Below, in pieces: positions 17,666-26,836 of a stretch of 39,564 nucleotides of DNA; position 1 is the stretch's first letter, and each line of letters starts with the position of its first letter. The position numbers and the translations under genes are program-made. The stretch is from Planctomycetota bacterium. Lineage in GTDB: Bacteria; Planctomycetota; Planctomycetia; JALXBF01. The DNA lies in the NCBI GenBank assembly GCA_026991575.1, contig JALXBF010000162.1, forward strand, positions 1-39,564. The letters run 5' to 3'. The notes below the pieces were generated by a model that did not search any database, was not told the DNA's origin, and saw only the letters and a list, made by a program, of their open reading frames with translations.

Positions 17666-17694
17666 TTGCCGTTAACACTGGCAGTCCATAGAAT
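17666..17694 (+). promoter_or_regulatory. Sigma70-type promoter of tRNA-Pro
   Basis: TTGCCG (17666-17671), a 17-base spacer and TAGAAT (17689-17694) lie 17 bases before the tRNA 5' end. Spacing is ideal and both hexamers are close to consensus. Confidence 0.7.
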
Positions 17695-17711
17695 CAGGTG
17701 GCTTCTTCGCT

Positions 17712-17786
17712 CGGGGCGTAGCGCAGTCTGGTTAGCGCGCTAGAATGGGGTTCTAGAGGTCCCGGGTTCGAATCCCGGCGCCCCGA
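17712..17786 (+). tRNA. tRNA-Pro, anticodon GGG
   Basis: A complete cloverleaf: acceptor CGGGGCG/CGCCCCG, D arm GCGC/GCGC, anticodon stem CTAGA/TCTAG with loop ATGGGGT (anticodon GGG at 17747-17749) and T arm CCGGG-TTCGAAT-CCCGG. The discriminator base is A and the CCA end is not encoded. It reads CCC/CCU proline codons. Confidence 0.97.
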
Positions 17787-17919
17787 CTCCTTACCCTGTC
17801 GCGGCCGTCGTCTGGACGCGGCGCTGGCGTGTGCGGAGCATCGCGCGCCGCGCTGGTCCGGCCGACGGCGCCGCTGCCATCGGTTCGCGAGCCACTCGGC
17901 CTTCTTCGCTGTCCGTTCC

Positions 17920-18621
17920 TCATCTGCCGTGCCGGCTGTTCCGACGCCAGACCTGGAACAGACGATGCCGGTAGTTGCCGATCGGTTCCAGATCGTGGAC
18001 TTCGGCCGCCAGTCCGTGCTGGCGCAGCTCGTCAGGGAACCGGTCTGCGGTGAACCGGCACGGGTCGACCAGATAGGCAACGCCCGACTCGGTCAGTAGG
18101 CGATCCAGGCAGGAAGCCACAAGCTGTGGGTAGTGGGGCTCATAGAGCACGTCGGCAGCGAGCACCACGGGAAACTGCGGCTCCTGGGGCGGGCGTCGCC
18201 AGTCGAAGCATAGCGCTCGGACGCGCAGCCCATTGCGACGTGCACTGGCCGAGACGGCTGCCAGGGCGGCACGACTGTGATCGTTCACGGTGACGCGGGC
18301 TCCCAGTGCGGCTGCCACAAGCCCAACCAGGCCCAGTCCACAGCCTAGCTCCAGGACCCGGTGCCCGCGGACGAGCTCGGGCCGGGCCACCAGCCACCGC
18401 GCCAGCGCCTCAGACGACGACCAGCTATAAGCCCAGTAGGGCATGTAGTCCGCCTCGTCACTGGCGCGCAGTGTGCCGGGGTCGCCCAGGAGCCGATCCG
18501 GGTCTGACGGGGCCACCAGCCACAGCTCTAGCAGACCGACCTGCGCACGGTGCCAGGTCCACTGGGCCGGCGCAAGCTCCGGCGGTTTGAGCTCTTCTTC
18601 AATCCAGTGTTCCTCCAGCAT
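17920..18621 (-). CDS. SAM-dependent methyltransferase of the METTL21/Methyltransf_16 type
   Basis: A 233-residue protein counted from ATG 18621 (a TTG start at 18672 is possible). Motif I for S-adenosylmethionine binding is RVLELGCGLGLVGLVAAALG at about residues 88-107, followed by VTVNDHSRAAL (acidic loop, residue Asp) and VVLAADVLYEPHYPQL, the post-motif that in this family contributes to lysine methyltransferases. The N-terminal PYWAYSWSSSEALARWL resembles the family's pre-motif-I helix. Bacterial members may methylate protein lysines or other targets; the substrate is unknown. It is divergent from the vWA gene and follows the tRNA convergently. Confidence 0.85.
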   Translation of the reverse strand: MLEEHWIEEELKPPELAPAQWTWHRAQVGLLELWLVAPSDPDRLLGDPGTLRASDEADYMPYWAYSWSSSEALARWLVARPELVRGHRVLELGCGLGLVGLVAAALGARVTVNDHSRAALAAVSASARRNGLRVRALCFDWRRPPQEPQFPVVLAADVLYEPHYPQLVASCLDRLLTESGVAYLVDPCRFTADRFPDELRQHGLAAEVHDLEPIGNYRHRLFQVWRRNSRHGR

Positions 18622-18857
18622 TGCGTGGCATCGCTCCCGGAGCTGGATCGCTGGGGGCCTGCAGCGCAACACGCTATTGTCATTCTTGGCCGGGGACCCA
18701 GCGGCAAGGCGCGTGTGCGGCGGCTGGTGCCGAGACGGCGGTTGTGTCCGCGGGCGTTCCGGGGGCAGCCCGTCACGGGGACGCGGTCTGAAACGACCTT
18801 ACAGCTTGGGGTGTGCCCATCGGAAAAGTTCAAGGCTCGGCCGACGCATCCTCGGAT

Positions 18858-18863
18858 TACAAT
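18858..18863 (+). promoter_or_regulatory. Possible -10 element upstream of the vWA pair
   Basis: TACAAT at 18858-18863, about 80 bases before the start codon at 18943. No good -35 lies at the proper distance, so this is tentative. Confidence 0.25.
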
Positions 18864-18942
18864 TAGTGGATGCAACGGCGTCGCCGGGTGTCGCGCGGAC
18901 GTAAGGGCGTGCTGCTTGGCTACCTGCGCAGGAGTCCTGTCT

Positions 18943-20892
18943 ATGGCCAGCGTAATCGACGAGGTGCTAGCCATTCCGGCGACCGACCCGGATCGTACGG
19001 GTCACGTCTCCAGGAGGACACAGAGGCGGCGGCCCGACGCAGAGAAGCGTCGCTCGTACCTGTCAGCAGCCGTTGTCAGTCTGGCCGTGCACCTGGTGCT
19101 GATGGCGCTGTTGCTGCTAGTGCCCGGTCTGGTGCCGCGTCGGACAGATGCGGTCGTCGTGCGTACGGAGCTGACCGAGCTGGATGAGGACTTGCAGTTT
19201 GCGTACGTCATCGACCTGGACTATGAGCAGACCGGCAACAGTCCGCTTACGGCAAACAATCCATCGGCTACGGCGAGTCCGGCCGGTGAGCTGGCTGAGG
19301 AGGATCCGGCCGAAGAGTTGCCGGAGGAGTTGTTGCCCGATCCGGAGCTGCCTACCGTGGCTCGGGTCGAGTTGCTGCGTTCCGAAGAGCTGACCGCCGT
19401 GGTGAATGTCGAGGGGGTTACGGGCGAGTACGTAGGGGGTGTCGAAGGAGCCGTTGATCGGATCACGATCGAGATCCTGCGCAGCCTGGAGCGGAACAAG
19501 ACCCTGGTGATCTGGATCTTCGATTCCACGGAGAGCTTGCGTGATGAGCGCGAGGCGATCGCGCGGCGGTTTGAGCGGGTATACCGTGAGCTTGGGTTGC
19601 TTGGACAGACCGATGCCGAGGTGCTGCTGACAGCGATCGTTGCCTTTGGCAAGACTACTCGGTTCATGACCGACAAGCCCATCGCTGACGTAGCCAGGCT
19701 GCGGGAGGCCGTTCGGCAGATTCCGGCTGACGAGACTGGTGAAGAGCATGTGTTTACAGCTGTGGCCGAGGCCGCGCAGAAATACGCCAGCTACCGGACC
19801 CGCGGCAAGCGAGACATCATGATGATCGTGGTCACGGACGAAGCTGGCGATGATGAAGGCCGTGTTGATGATGTCCTGCCGCTATTGCTGAAGCTTAAAG
19901 CCCGGGTCTACGTGCTGGGGGCGGAGGCTGTCTTCGGGCGGCGGACGATCACGGTCCCATACCGTGATGAGACAGGCAAGGTGCTGGGATATCCGGAGGT
20001 GACACGCGGTCCTGAATCGGCCGCGATCGAGATCGGCTCGCTCCCGTACTGGTTCGGCGGCAGCCCTCCGCTGCTCCGCTCCGGGTTTGGCACCTGGGGG
20101 CTGACCCGATTGTGTCGCGAGACCGGGGGGATCTACTTTCTGGTCGATTACGGCGACGTCAGTGGGCCTCGGTTTGATCCGTTCCAGCTGCAGCCGTTCA
20201 TGCCCGAGTACGTGTCGCGTCGCGAGTACATGGCGCGCGTGTCGCGGAGTCGCTTCCGGTCGACGGTGCTCCAGGTGGCCAAGATGCTGAAAGTCCGCAC
20301 GCGTGCGCCACGACTTGTGTTCCCCGCCTATAACCGCGACGTGATGAGCAACGCCATGAAGCAGGCTCAGGGAACGGCAGCGATCTTAAAGGCTCAGGTT
20401 GATCCGATCGTGTCGCTGCTGGCTTCGGTGGAAAGCGAGCGGGCCAAGGAGACGTCACTGCGGTGGCGGGCCCATTACGACCTGCTGTTCGGCCGCGCGC
20501 TTGCCACGAAGGTGCGGGCGTACACCTACAACGCGCTGCTTGCTCAAATGAGGGTGAAACCGAGGAAATTCGCCAACCCGCAGAACAACACCTGGCGGCT
20601 GGTGCCCGACGAGTCGATCCCTGAGGACACGCCGGCCGGCTACGCGCTGGTGGAAGCGGCCAAGAAGGCGCGCGAGTACTTGGAGCGGTGCGTAGAGCAG
20701 TATCGCGGCACGCCGTGGGCTGTGCTTGCCGAGCGGGAGCTGCAGCAGCCGCTCGGTTTCCGCTGGGAGGAGACCTTCACGCCGCCGCCCGCGGCACGCC
20801 GCGCGCGTCCGAACCGCCCGAACCGCAACCGTCCGAACCAGAACCGACCGGAGAACCGGCCGCGTCCGAAGCCGGTCCCCAAGAAGATCTAA
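18943..20892 (+). CDS. Membrane-anchored von Willebrand factor A-domain protein, first of a tandem pair
   Basis: A 649-residue protein. ATG 18943 has AGGAG 8 bases upstream; the frame is open from 18550 but overlaps the divergent methyltransferase. A basic cytoplasmic N-terminus precedes one TM helix at about 40-63. An acidic Glu/Pro-rich linker (about 115-138) follows, then the vWA domain from about 187 (TLVIWIFDSTESLRDERE). The metal-site motif is D194-x-T196-x-S198, which differs from the usual DxSxS by Ser to Thr. A conserved DIMMIVVTDEAGDDEG lies at 291-306. The C-terminus is helical and ends in an Asn/Pro/Arg-rich tail (about 621-648). The bulk is probably periplasmic. It is 49 bases upstream of a paralogue with the same plan. 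Function unknown. Confidence 0.85.
   Translation: MASVIDEVLAIPATDPDRTGHVSRRTQRRRPDAEKRRSYLSAAVVSLAVHLVLMALLLLVPGLVPRRTDAVVVRTELTELDEDLQFAYVIDLDYEQTGNSPLTANNPSATASPAGELAEEDPAEELPEELLPDPELPTVARVELLRSEELTAVVNVEGVTGEYVGGVEGAVDRITIEILRSLERNKTLVIWIFDSTESLRDEREAIARRFERVYRELGLLGQTDAEVLLTAIVAFGKTTRFMTDKPIADVARLREAVRQIPADETGEEHVFTAVAEAAQKYASYRTRGKRDIMMIVVTDEAGDDEGRVDDVLPLLLKLKARVYVLGAEAVFGRRTITVPYRDETGKVLGYPEVTRGPESAAIEIGSLPYWFGGSPPLLRSGFGTWGLTRLCRETGGIYFLVDYGDVSGPRFDPFQLQPFMPEYVSRREYMARVSRSRFRSTVLQVAKMLKVRTRAPRLVFPAYNRDVMSNAMKQAQGTAAILKAQVDPIVSLLASVESERAKETSLRWRAHYDLLFGRALATKVRAYTYNALLAQMRVKPRKFANPQNNTWRLVPDESIPEDTPAGYALVEAAKKAREYLERCVEQYRGTPWAVLAERELQQPLGFRWEETFTPPPAARRARPNRPNRNRPNQNRPENRPRPKPVPKKI
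20808..20882 (+). repeat. Degenerate Pro/Asn/Arg-coding micro-repeats
   Basis: The 3' end of the first vWA gene has imperfect copies of CCGAACCG-like units that encode an Arg-Pro-Asn rich tail (RPNRPNRNRPNQNRP in part). It is a low-complexity basic tail, possibly for wall or nucleic-acid contact. Confidence 0.6.
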
Positions 20893-20941
20893 GAAAAGAA
20901 GATCTAACGGGCGCTCTGGTCCTTAGCAGGCGGACTCAGTC

Positions 20942-22882
20942 ATGGGCGGTGCAAGACGCCCAGGCTACGATGCTGCTGAAACCGTGAACGCAACCGGGCA
21001 CGGCGACGGGAGAAGGCGGGGCCTGCGCCGCCGGTTACGACGCTGGTTGCAGACAGCGCCTGCGTGGCTGACCAGCTCTGCGGTCCATCTCGCCGTCTTC
21101 GGCGTGCTGATGCTGATTCCTTACCGCATCCCCACTTCGCTACGCGCGATCGTCGTCGAGACGCGGTTGACCGAGGAGACTCCCCCTCCGGACTTTGCCC
21201 GGCTGTTGGAGTCGGACTACGATCCGGACACCGCCTTCTTCGACGCAGCCGGCCGGCCGCAAGCCCATGCACCCAACGCCGGGACGGATGCTGCGCTGAG
21301 TGCGGCTCCCGAACCGAAGCAATCGGAACTGCCTCCGGCAGTCGGCCTGGTCCGCCTGGGCGATGCCGATCTGAGCGTGCGCCTGCCACCGCCGCAACGG
21401 CTGGATGTGGCAGTGACCGTTCGAGGCGAGGAACTGGCGATCGTGGCCGGTCAGGGCGAAGCGATGGACCAGATCACCAGGGAGATCCTCGTGCGGTTGC
21501 GGAAGCGGCCGGTACTGGTGATCTGGATGTTCGACGAGTCACGCAGCATGTTCGACGAGCGGCAGGACATCAAACGCCGGTTCGTGAAGGTGTACGAGGA
21601 GCTGGCGGCACATCCGGAAACGGGCAACCGAGCCTTACTGAGTGCGGTGGTCGGCTTTGGCAAGGATGTCCACTTCCTCTCGCCCCGTCCCACCGACGAC
21701 ACTGAGTTGCTAAGGGAACAGATCGACCGCGTGCCGGTGGACCCGAGCGGCCAGGAGTGGCCGTGCAAACACCTCATCGCAGTTGCTCAACGCTACGCCG
21801 GCTTCAGCCGTCGGGGTGGTCGCGACGTGATGATCGTGTTGCTAACCGACGAGTCTGGCCAACGTTCCCCCGACGGCCTCACGCCACTGGACGGGGCACT
21901 GGTTGAAGAAGCGATTCACGCGCTGCAAGAGGCGCGGATGGCTGTCTATGTCATCGGTCGTCAGGCGGCCTTTGGCTTTCCGTTCGTGCCTGTCTTGTAT
22001 CGTGATCCTGAGACCGGCAGCACGCGGTGGGTGCGAATCACACGCGGGCCGGAGACGCCCGGCATTGAGTGCCTGCAGACCAATGGCTTGAGCCACAGCA
22101 GGCCAGCGATCGCATCCGGTTTCGGCCCATGGGAGCTGGTGCGAATCACGCGCGAGACCGGTGGCATCTACTTCCTGATCCCCGCCGAAGAGTCCGGCCG
22201 GCAGCGTGATTACCAGTACGATCCGTTTGTCATGAAGAACTACCTGCCGCACTACGGTCCGCGGCTACAGTATGCGGAGGCAGTCGCCAAGAGTCCGTTG
22301 CGGCGGCGGTTGGTTGAGGTGTTTCGCAGCACGGCCGACGTAGCCGTCCCGCTTTCCTTTGCCGGTCATCCGGAACGCTTCCGTCAGCAGGCGGTTGCCG
22401 CCGCGGCGGCGGCACGCCGGCAACGTGCGCGGCTGCGGCAGGCTTACGAGGCACTGCGGGCCGTGGCGGACGACTACGCAGCCGAGACGTCACTTCGGTG
22501 GCGTGCGGCCTTTGACCTGGCCGTGGCCCAGCTGTTCAGCTATCAGATCCGACTCTACCAGTACGAGCGGATGCTGGCGGAGCTTGCTAGCGATCCGCCA
22601 CGCCCTGACAGAACGGTGACGCTACGGCCTGGTGAGTCGCTTCACTGGCGGGTGCGTATCTGTCGGGCCAGTGAAAAGAGCTGGGTGTCGCGCGAAGAGT
22701 TGGAGCCCGTGCAGCAGATGGCCAAGGAGCTGTACGCTAGCGTGCAACGCCGCCATCAGGGCACCCCCTGGGCAAAGCTTGCCGAGATCGAACTGGAACA
22801 AGGCTTCAGCACACGGCTGGTGCCCGTGGTCTCGCGTCCAAGCACCGCTTCCGGTCGCTCTGAGCCTGTGCCCGAGCTGTAA
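20942..22882 (+). CDS. Membrane-anchored vWA-domain protein, second of a tandem pair
   Basis: A 646-residue paralogue of the preceding gene. A very basic N-terminus (RRRGLRRRLRRWL) precedes one TM helix at about 43-60, then a Pro/Ala-rich acidic stretch and a vWA domain whose metal site is canonical: PVLVIWMFDESRSMFDER with D198-x-S200-x-S202. Both proteins share the ITxEIL-(L/R)-x-R region before the vWA, a VTDE/LTDE strand and a VYVxG strand. They also share an EIETGGIYFL-like segment (here RITRETGGIYFL) and a GTPWAKLAEIELEQGF-like segment near the C-terminus (GTPWAVLAERELQQPLGF in the first). It lacks the Asn/Pro/Arg tail. ATG 20942 has a weak AGGCGG signal. The pair is probably co-transcribed and may act as a heterodimer. 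Function unknown. Confidence 0.85.
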   Translation: MGGARRPGYDAAETVNATGHGDGRRRGLRRRLRRWLQTAPAWLTSSAVHLAVFGVLMLIPYRIPTSLRAIVVETRLTEETPPPDFARLLESDYDPDTAFFDAAGRPQAHAPNAGTDAALSAAPEPKQSELPPAVGLVRLGDADLSVRLPPPQRLDVAVTVRGEELAIVAGQGEAMDQITREILVRLRKRPVLVIWMFDESRSMFDERQDIKRRFVKVYEELAAHPETGNRALLSAVVGFGKDVHFLSPRPTDDTELLREQIDRVPVDPSGQEWPCKHLIAVAQRYAGFSRRGGRDVMIVLLTDESGQRSPDGLTPLDGALVEEAIHALQEARMAVYVIGRQAAFGFPFVPVLYRDPETGSTRWVRITRGPETPGIECLQTNGLSHSRPAIASGFGPWELVRITRETGGIYFLIPAEESGRQRDYQYDPFVMKNYLPHYGPRLQYAEAVAKSPLRRRLVEVFRSTADVAVPLSFAGHPERFRQQAVAAAAAARRQRARLRQAYEALRAVADDYAAETSLRWRAAFDLAVAQLFSYQIRLYQYERMLAELASDPPRPDRTVTLRPGESLHWRVRICRASEKSWVSREELEPVQQMAKELYASVQRRHQGTPWAKLAEIELEQGFSTRLVPVVSRPSTASGRSEPVPEL

Positions 22883-22942
22883 GCTCGTCTCTGCGATACC
22901 ACGACTCCGCGACCACGCTCACCGGCCCCGTTCGTGTGCGCG

Positions 22943-24268
22943 CTAATTGGCGACAAGTGGCAACGGCAGGCTCTTGAACCGTACCGTCACCGGAACCCAC
23001 ACCGGCTCTGATGGCACCTCCAGCACCAGGTCGTAGTCGGCCAGTTTGCCCGGCGCGTCGACGAAGAGGTACTCGATGGCAAACGAGCGCTCGCCGGTGG
23101 CCAACAAGTTGTAGCCACCGTTAAGTTCGAACCGCTCTCCGGTCCGGCGGTTCTGCAAGTACGCCGTCGTTTGCAAGAACCAGTCTTCGTAGCTTTCCGT
23201 GAGCGCCTCAGCCGTCAGCTCCTGCTCTCCAATGTACTCGACTCTCGTCTGAATCCGCCATACGCCTGCTTCGTCAGTCACGCGGAGCACGTCCAGACGC
23301 AACTCTGCGGTCTGCTGTTTGGCGGTCAGCCCGGAGCGGAGCGGCCCGATGCGGACGACGCGTGTCGAGGCGGAGACAAGCAGTCGGATGATCGCCTCAA
23401 CGTGCTCGATCTCGGACGCGCCCAGTCTAGGGGGGGCGATCGGCAGCGTTACCGAGACCGCGAACTGACCGGTCTCGGGTCGCACCAGAACCGTTCCCCC
23501 TGCCGCTCCGTTCACGATCAGCGGTCGGCCGGTGTCGTCTACAAGGGTTAGTTCATCCAGGTTCAGGACGACACGTACCACTCGGATCTTCGGCTCCCAG
23601 GCCAGCAGCAAGTCCAGTGAGCCGACGGGACGGCCAATGTGGTAGTCCATCGTGAGCGTCAGCCGCTCGGCAGCCAGCAGGAGCCCCCCCTGAACCGTGT
23701 GCGGTCCCTTTAGCGGCGGACCTGCGATCAGACCGACGGCCTCGCGCGCGTCATAGAACTCGGGCCTCAAGTTCACCTTCCGACACAGCTCCAACAGCGC
23801 ATCCCAGAAGAGCTGCTCGTGCCACGCGACCGTCAGCTCTGGATCGTCAACCGGCTGGCCCAGCTCGGCGCGCCGATCCACAATCCGGTTACCCGTCTGC
23901 TCGTGCAGCAACGCCAGCAGCTGGCTAAGCCGATAACGCCCTTTGACCGTCACGCGGCTACCGGCAAGCTGTTGCTTGGCCTGGCCCAACCGAAGCTTTC
24001 TAATGATCCGCTGCAGTCGGAGCCGCTGCTCCTGACTGAGGTCGGAGTCGTCCAGCGCAGGCAGTAGAGGCAGCACGGCCGGTCCCAACTCGACCAGCCT
24101 CCGCTCTGCCTCGTCACGCTCAGCCGCCCGGTCCGCATCGAGCTGTTCCACAAGGCGTTCGACCTCGCGCCGCTCGATCTGACCGCGATCGTCGGCCGAC
24201 CGGGCAGGCGTGGCGCACAGAAGAACCAGCACGATCATGCAGCAAGCCCGGTGAAGCCCATGTTTCAT
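22943..24268 (-). CDS. Secreted protein with N-terminal HEAT-like helices, function unknown
   Basis: A 441-residue protein from ATG 24268, which has GGAGGG about 8 bases upstream and gives a signal peptide (CCMIVLVLLCATPARSA). The mature N-terminus resembles a HEAT-like helical pair (LVEQLDADRAAERDEAERRLVELGPAVLPLLPALDD), a common planctomycete secreted-protein start. A longer beta-rich part follows without motifs I recognise. The gene is 52 bases downstream of the cytochrome fusion gene on the same strand and is probably its second operon member. It ends 60 bases from the convergent vWA gene. Function unknown. Confidence 0.75.
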   Translation of the reverse strand: MKHGLHRACCMIVLVLLCATPARSADDRGQIERREVERLVEQLDADRAAERDEAERRLVELGPAVLPLLPALDDSDLSQEQRLRLQRIIRKLRLGQAKQQLAGSRVTVKGRYRLSQLLALLHEQTGNRIVDRRAELGQPVDDPELTVAWHEQLFWDALLELCRKVNLRPEFYDAREAVGLIAGPPLKGPHTVQGGLLLAAERLTLTMDYHIGRPVGSLDLLLAWEPKIRVVRVVLNLDELTLVDDTGRPLIVNGAAGGTVLVRPETGQFAVSVTLPIAPPRLGASEIEHVEAIIRLLVSASTRVVRIGPLRSGLTAKQQTAELRLDVLRVTDEAGVWRIQTRVEYIGEQELTAEALTESYEDWFLQTTAYLQNRRTGERFELNGGYNLLATGERSFAIEYLFVDAPGKLADYDLVLEVPSEPVWVPVTVRFKSLPLPLVAN

Positions 24269-24320
24269 CCGCGTCCCTCCCGACCATATGCGCAATCGGA
24301 CCGGGCCGGAAGCCGGAACG

Positions 24321-26129
24321 TCATGGCGCTGCGGCTGCCGGGCGGTCATATGGCAGTGATTTCAGGAAAGCGACCAGAGCAGCCAGTTCGTCGCGGCTTA
24401 GGTGACTGGTCCGGCCGTGACGGTCCTCGGGATTGAAGGTGGTCAGCACATCAAGCAAGGTAGCTGCTTTGCCGTGGTGCAGGTAGGGGGCAGTGCGATA
24501 GACGCCTAACAGTGTCGGCGTGTCGTAGGCGGGGCCGAGCCGCTCGGTGGGGTCGTCCTGGCCGGTACCGACGTCGTGGAGCTTACGGTCGGTGAAGTAC
24601 GGCCCGGTGTGGCAACGTGCGCAGCCGACGTCTTCTCGGAAAAAGATGCGCCGTCCCCGTTCGGCAAGCTCTGTCAGCTTCCCGTCCGGAGCAAACGGGC
24701 TCGGGCTGAAGTCGAACGAGTTGCAGTACGCGGCCAGGGCGTCGAGATCGGCGGAGCGGCCTGCGTTCGGGGGGCCAAGCGACGGATACGGCTTGCCCCG
24801 CAGCAAGCCTCTGCCGCGCATCAAGGGGCCGCGTATCGTGTGCTCAAAATCCTGCACCTCGTCCCGATCTGCCGACCAGTGCAGCGGCGTGGTGTAGCGG
24901 ATGCCGGCCAGGCTTGGTGTGTTCCGCAGCCCTTCGGGCATCTGCCAGGTGCGACCGTCGGGTTGGCCGTCCGGATGGCAGACCGCACAGCTTACCCAAC
25001 GACGCCCGGCCATCGGCTGAAGCGCCGAGTTGAACAGCACCTTGCCCCGCCAGATCTGCTGAGAGTAGGGCGGGTCGGTCACACGTACGCGTCGAGCGAT
25101 GCGCAGACCGTTCAGGTCGACGATGGCGATCTCGAAGTCCAACGTGCAGTACACGTACGCTTCCGGCCGGTCCGGGTGGGCTACCACGGCCCGCGGGTTG
25201 CGACCGACCCGGAACGCCGGACGCAGAAGCTCGATCTCGTAGTAGTCGTCGTCCAGCACCCGGCTCACGTGCATGTCATCGCTACCGGCGTAGACGGTCA
25301 GTAGAAGGCGACCGTCGGCGGTCAGAGCTGCATCCCAGGGCATCGCTACGGCGCGGAACCCGTTGTAGGTGTCCAAGGCGATCGGTTTCCGCTGGCCATG
25401 ATCACCGCGGCCGCGTTTGACCACCGACAGGATCGGGAAGATGGAGCCCTCTTGCCTGGCAACCGACGTTCTCGACCGCGTGTGGGGCAGGAACGCGCGG
25501 CTACCGTCCGGCAGCACGGCCACCGCACGGCAGAGGTTATACTCGCTGTTTGCATCCCAGCGACGACGCACTTCACCGGTCGAGGTGTCGATTTCCAGCA
25601 AGCGGGCGGTGTAGAACTCGGTAGCGAACAGCGTGCTGCCGTCAGGACTGAGTGCTAGGCCGCGCACGAACCGACCCACCCGATGAGTTGCCGCGACTTG
25701 TCCCGCAGGCAGCTCGATCACCGAGATCGCACCGGGAAAATCGTGGCTCACATACGCCCGCTTTCCCGAGCGGTCCACCACGACCCCGTATGGTTCGTCA
25801 GCAACGGCGATCTTCTTGACCAGGCGCCCCCGCGCCCAGTCCACGATGACCACAAGGTCGTCGCGGTACGCCGTGACCAGAGCCAGCGATGTTCCTGGTA
25901 CGACGGCGACCGCTTGAGGCTCACGACCGACGGCGATCTCGGCCACGGTTCGCAACCGGTCCAGGTCTACGACGCTCAGCGTCCCGCTGTCGGTGTTGGC
26001 CACGAGCAATTTCGTGCCGTCGTCGGTCGTGGCAATCAGCCGACTGGACGACCAGGGAGCGGCAACGGCGGCTGAACAGTTGGCCAGCCAGAGGAGAAGC
26101 AGGAGAACGTTCACGACGGTCGTATGCAC
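24321..26129 (-). CDS. YVTN beta-propeller fused to di-heme c-type cytochrome
   Basis: A 602-residue secreted protein. The start is GTG at 26129, with GGGAGG about 5 bases upstream, followed by a signal peptide (VVNVLLLLLWLANCSAAVAA). Residues ~30-370 contain repeated YVTN-type propeller blades such as LLVANTDSGTLSVVDLDRLRTVAEIAVGREPQAVAVVPG (written in part), ALSPDGSTLFATEF and AIVDLNGLRIARRVRV. Residues ~375-595 carry two CxxCH heme sites: CAVCH at 381-385 and CARCH at 503-507. This is the layout of MauG/cytochrome-c-peroxidase-like domains (also TPYLHHGKAATLLDVLTTFNP). It should work in the periplasm in electron transfer or peroxide reduction. A MauG-like oxidising role is possible. Its operon partner downstream is the HEAT-like protein. 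Confidence 0.85.
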   Translation of the reverse strand: MHTTVVNVLLLLLWLANCSAAVAAPWSSSRLIATTDDGTKLLVANTDSGTLSVVDLDRLRTVAEIAVGREPQAVAVVPGTSLALVTAYRDDLVVIVDWARGRLVKKIAVADEPYGVVVDRSGKRAYVSHDFPGAISVIELPAGQVAATHRVGRFVRGLALSPDGSTLFATEFYTARLLEIDTSTGEVRRRWDANSEYNLCRAVAVLPDGSRAFLPHTRSRTSVARQEGSIFPILSVVKRGRGDHGQRKPIALDTYNGFRAVAMPWDAALTADGRLLLTVYAGSDDMHVSRVLDDDYYEIELLRPAFRVGRNPRAVVAHPDRPEAYVYCTLDFEIAIVDLNGLRIARRVRVTDPPYSQQIWRGKVLFNSALQPMAGRRWVSCAVCHPDGQPDGRTWQMPEGLRNTPSLAGIRYTTPLHWSADRDEVQDFEHTIRGPLMRGRGLLRGKPYPSLGPPNAGRSADLDALAAYCNSFDFSPSPFAPDGKLTELAERGRRIFFREDVGCARCHTGPYFTDRKLHDVGTGQDDPTERLGPAYDTPTLLGVYRTAPYLHHGKAATLLDVLTTFNPEDRHGRTSHLSRDELAALVAFLKSLPYDRPAAAAP

Positions 26130-26347
26130 TGCATCCTCCCATCAAGCAGGCGATCGGGCGGGTTGCTATCCCGAACCGCGTTCATGGAAGGATATCCGGG
26201 GAGAACGCGACAGGCAGGCCGGCACGAGGCAGCTGCGACGAAGCCGCCCGCCAGGCGTGCTTGCCGTCGGCTGCCACCGGCGCTCCGGGGCAGCTGGGGG
26301 CACCGCGTGGGGGCGAGCGTGCCGCCGCCGGTGGCGCCGTAAGCCGC

Positions 26348-26836
26348 TCACGCGCGACGGAAGATCACATACAGGTCGGTGCCGTGGTGCACGGCGTATA
26401 CGAACTGCCAGCCTTCGGCGGCGTACTTGTTGAGCGTATCCTCAAGGTTCGCATGGGCCATGCGGCCGCCCATGTGGACCTTGGCGACCATGTAGCCATT
26501 GGTCGCCTTGTCCTGTTGCTCCGCCGCTTGCTCCGGACCGGTTACCGTCGAAATCATGCTGCTACTGCCAGTGCCGACGGTCGTGGACGGAGCGGGTTCG
26601 GGCTGGCTTTGTTCCGCCGGCGCACCGCGTTTGAGGTCGGCCAGTTCGTCGTCGATCGGGATCTTCTCCTCTTCTTCGTCGGCCAGCTGCACGCCGCCGC
26701 CGGCCTGTGGGGGTTTGACAACGAAGTGAGCCTTGCAGTGTATGCACTCGACTTTCAGTCCCAAGTACTTGCTGGGAATCTTCAGCATCTTGCCGCACTT
26801 GGGACAGGTCCGCTTCAGCGTCGTCTCGGTGGACAT
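26348..26836 (-). CDS. Zinc-ribbon protein with DUF4177-like C-terminus
   Basis: A 162-residue protein. ATG 26836 has GGAGGT 7 bases upstream. The N-terminus is a zinc ribbon with four cysteines: CPKC (C11, C14) and CIHC (C31, C34) in a MJ0042-like finger. A Pro/Gln-rich and acidic linker follows. Residues ~115-162 (YMVAKVHMGGRMAHANLEDTLNKYAAEGWQFV, shown in part) match the DUF4177 pattern, including the AAEGW motif. No signal peptide is visible, so it is cytoplasmic or bound to a partner. The intergenic regions on both sides (218 and 250 bases) separate it from neighbours. Function unknown. Confidence 0.8.
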   Translation of the reverse strand: MSTETTLKRTCPKCGKMLKIPSKYLGLKVECIHCKAHFVVKPPQAGGGVQLADEEEEKIPIDDELADLKRGAPAEQSQPEPAPSTTVGTGSSSMISTVTGPEQAAEQQDKATNGYMVAKVHMGGRMAHANLEDTLNKYAAEGWQFVYAVHHGTDLYVIFRRA

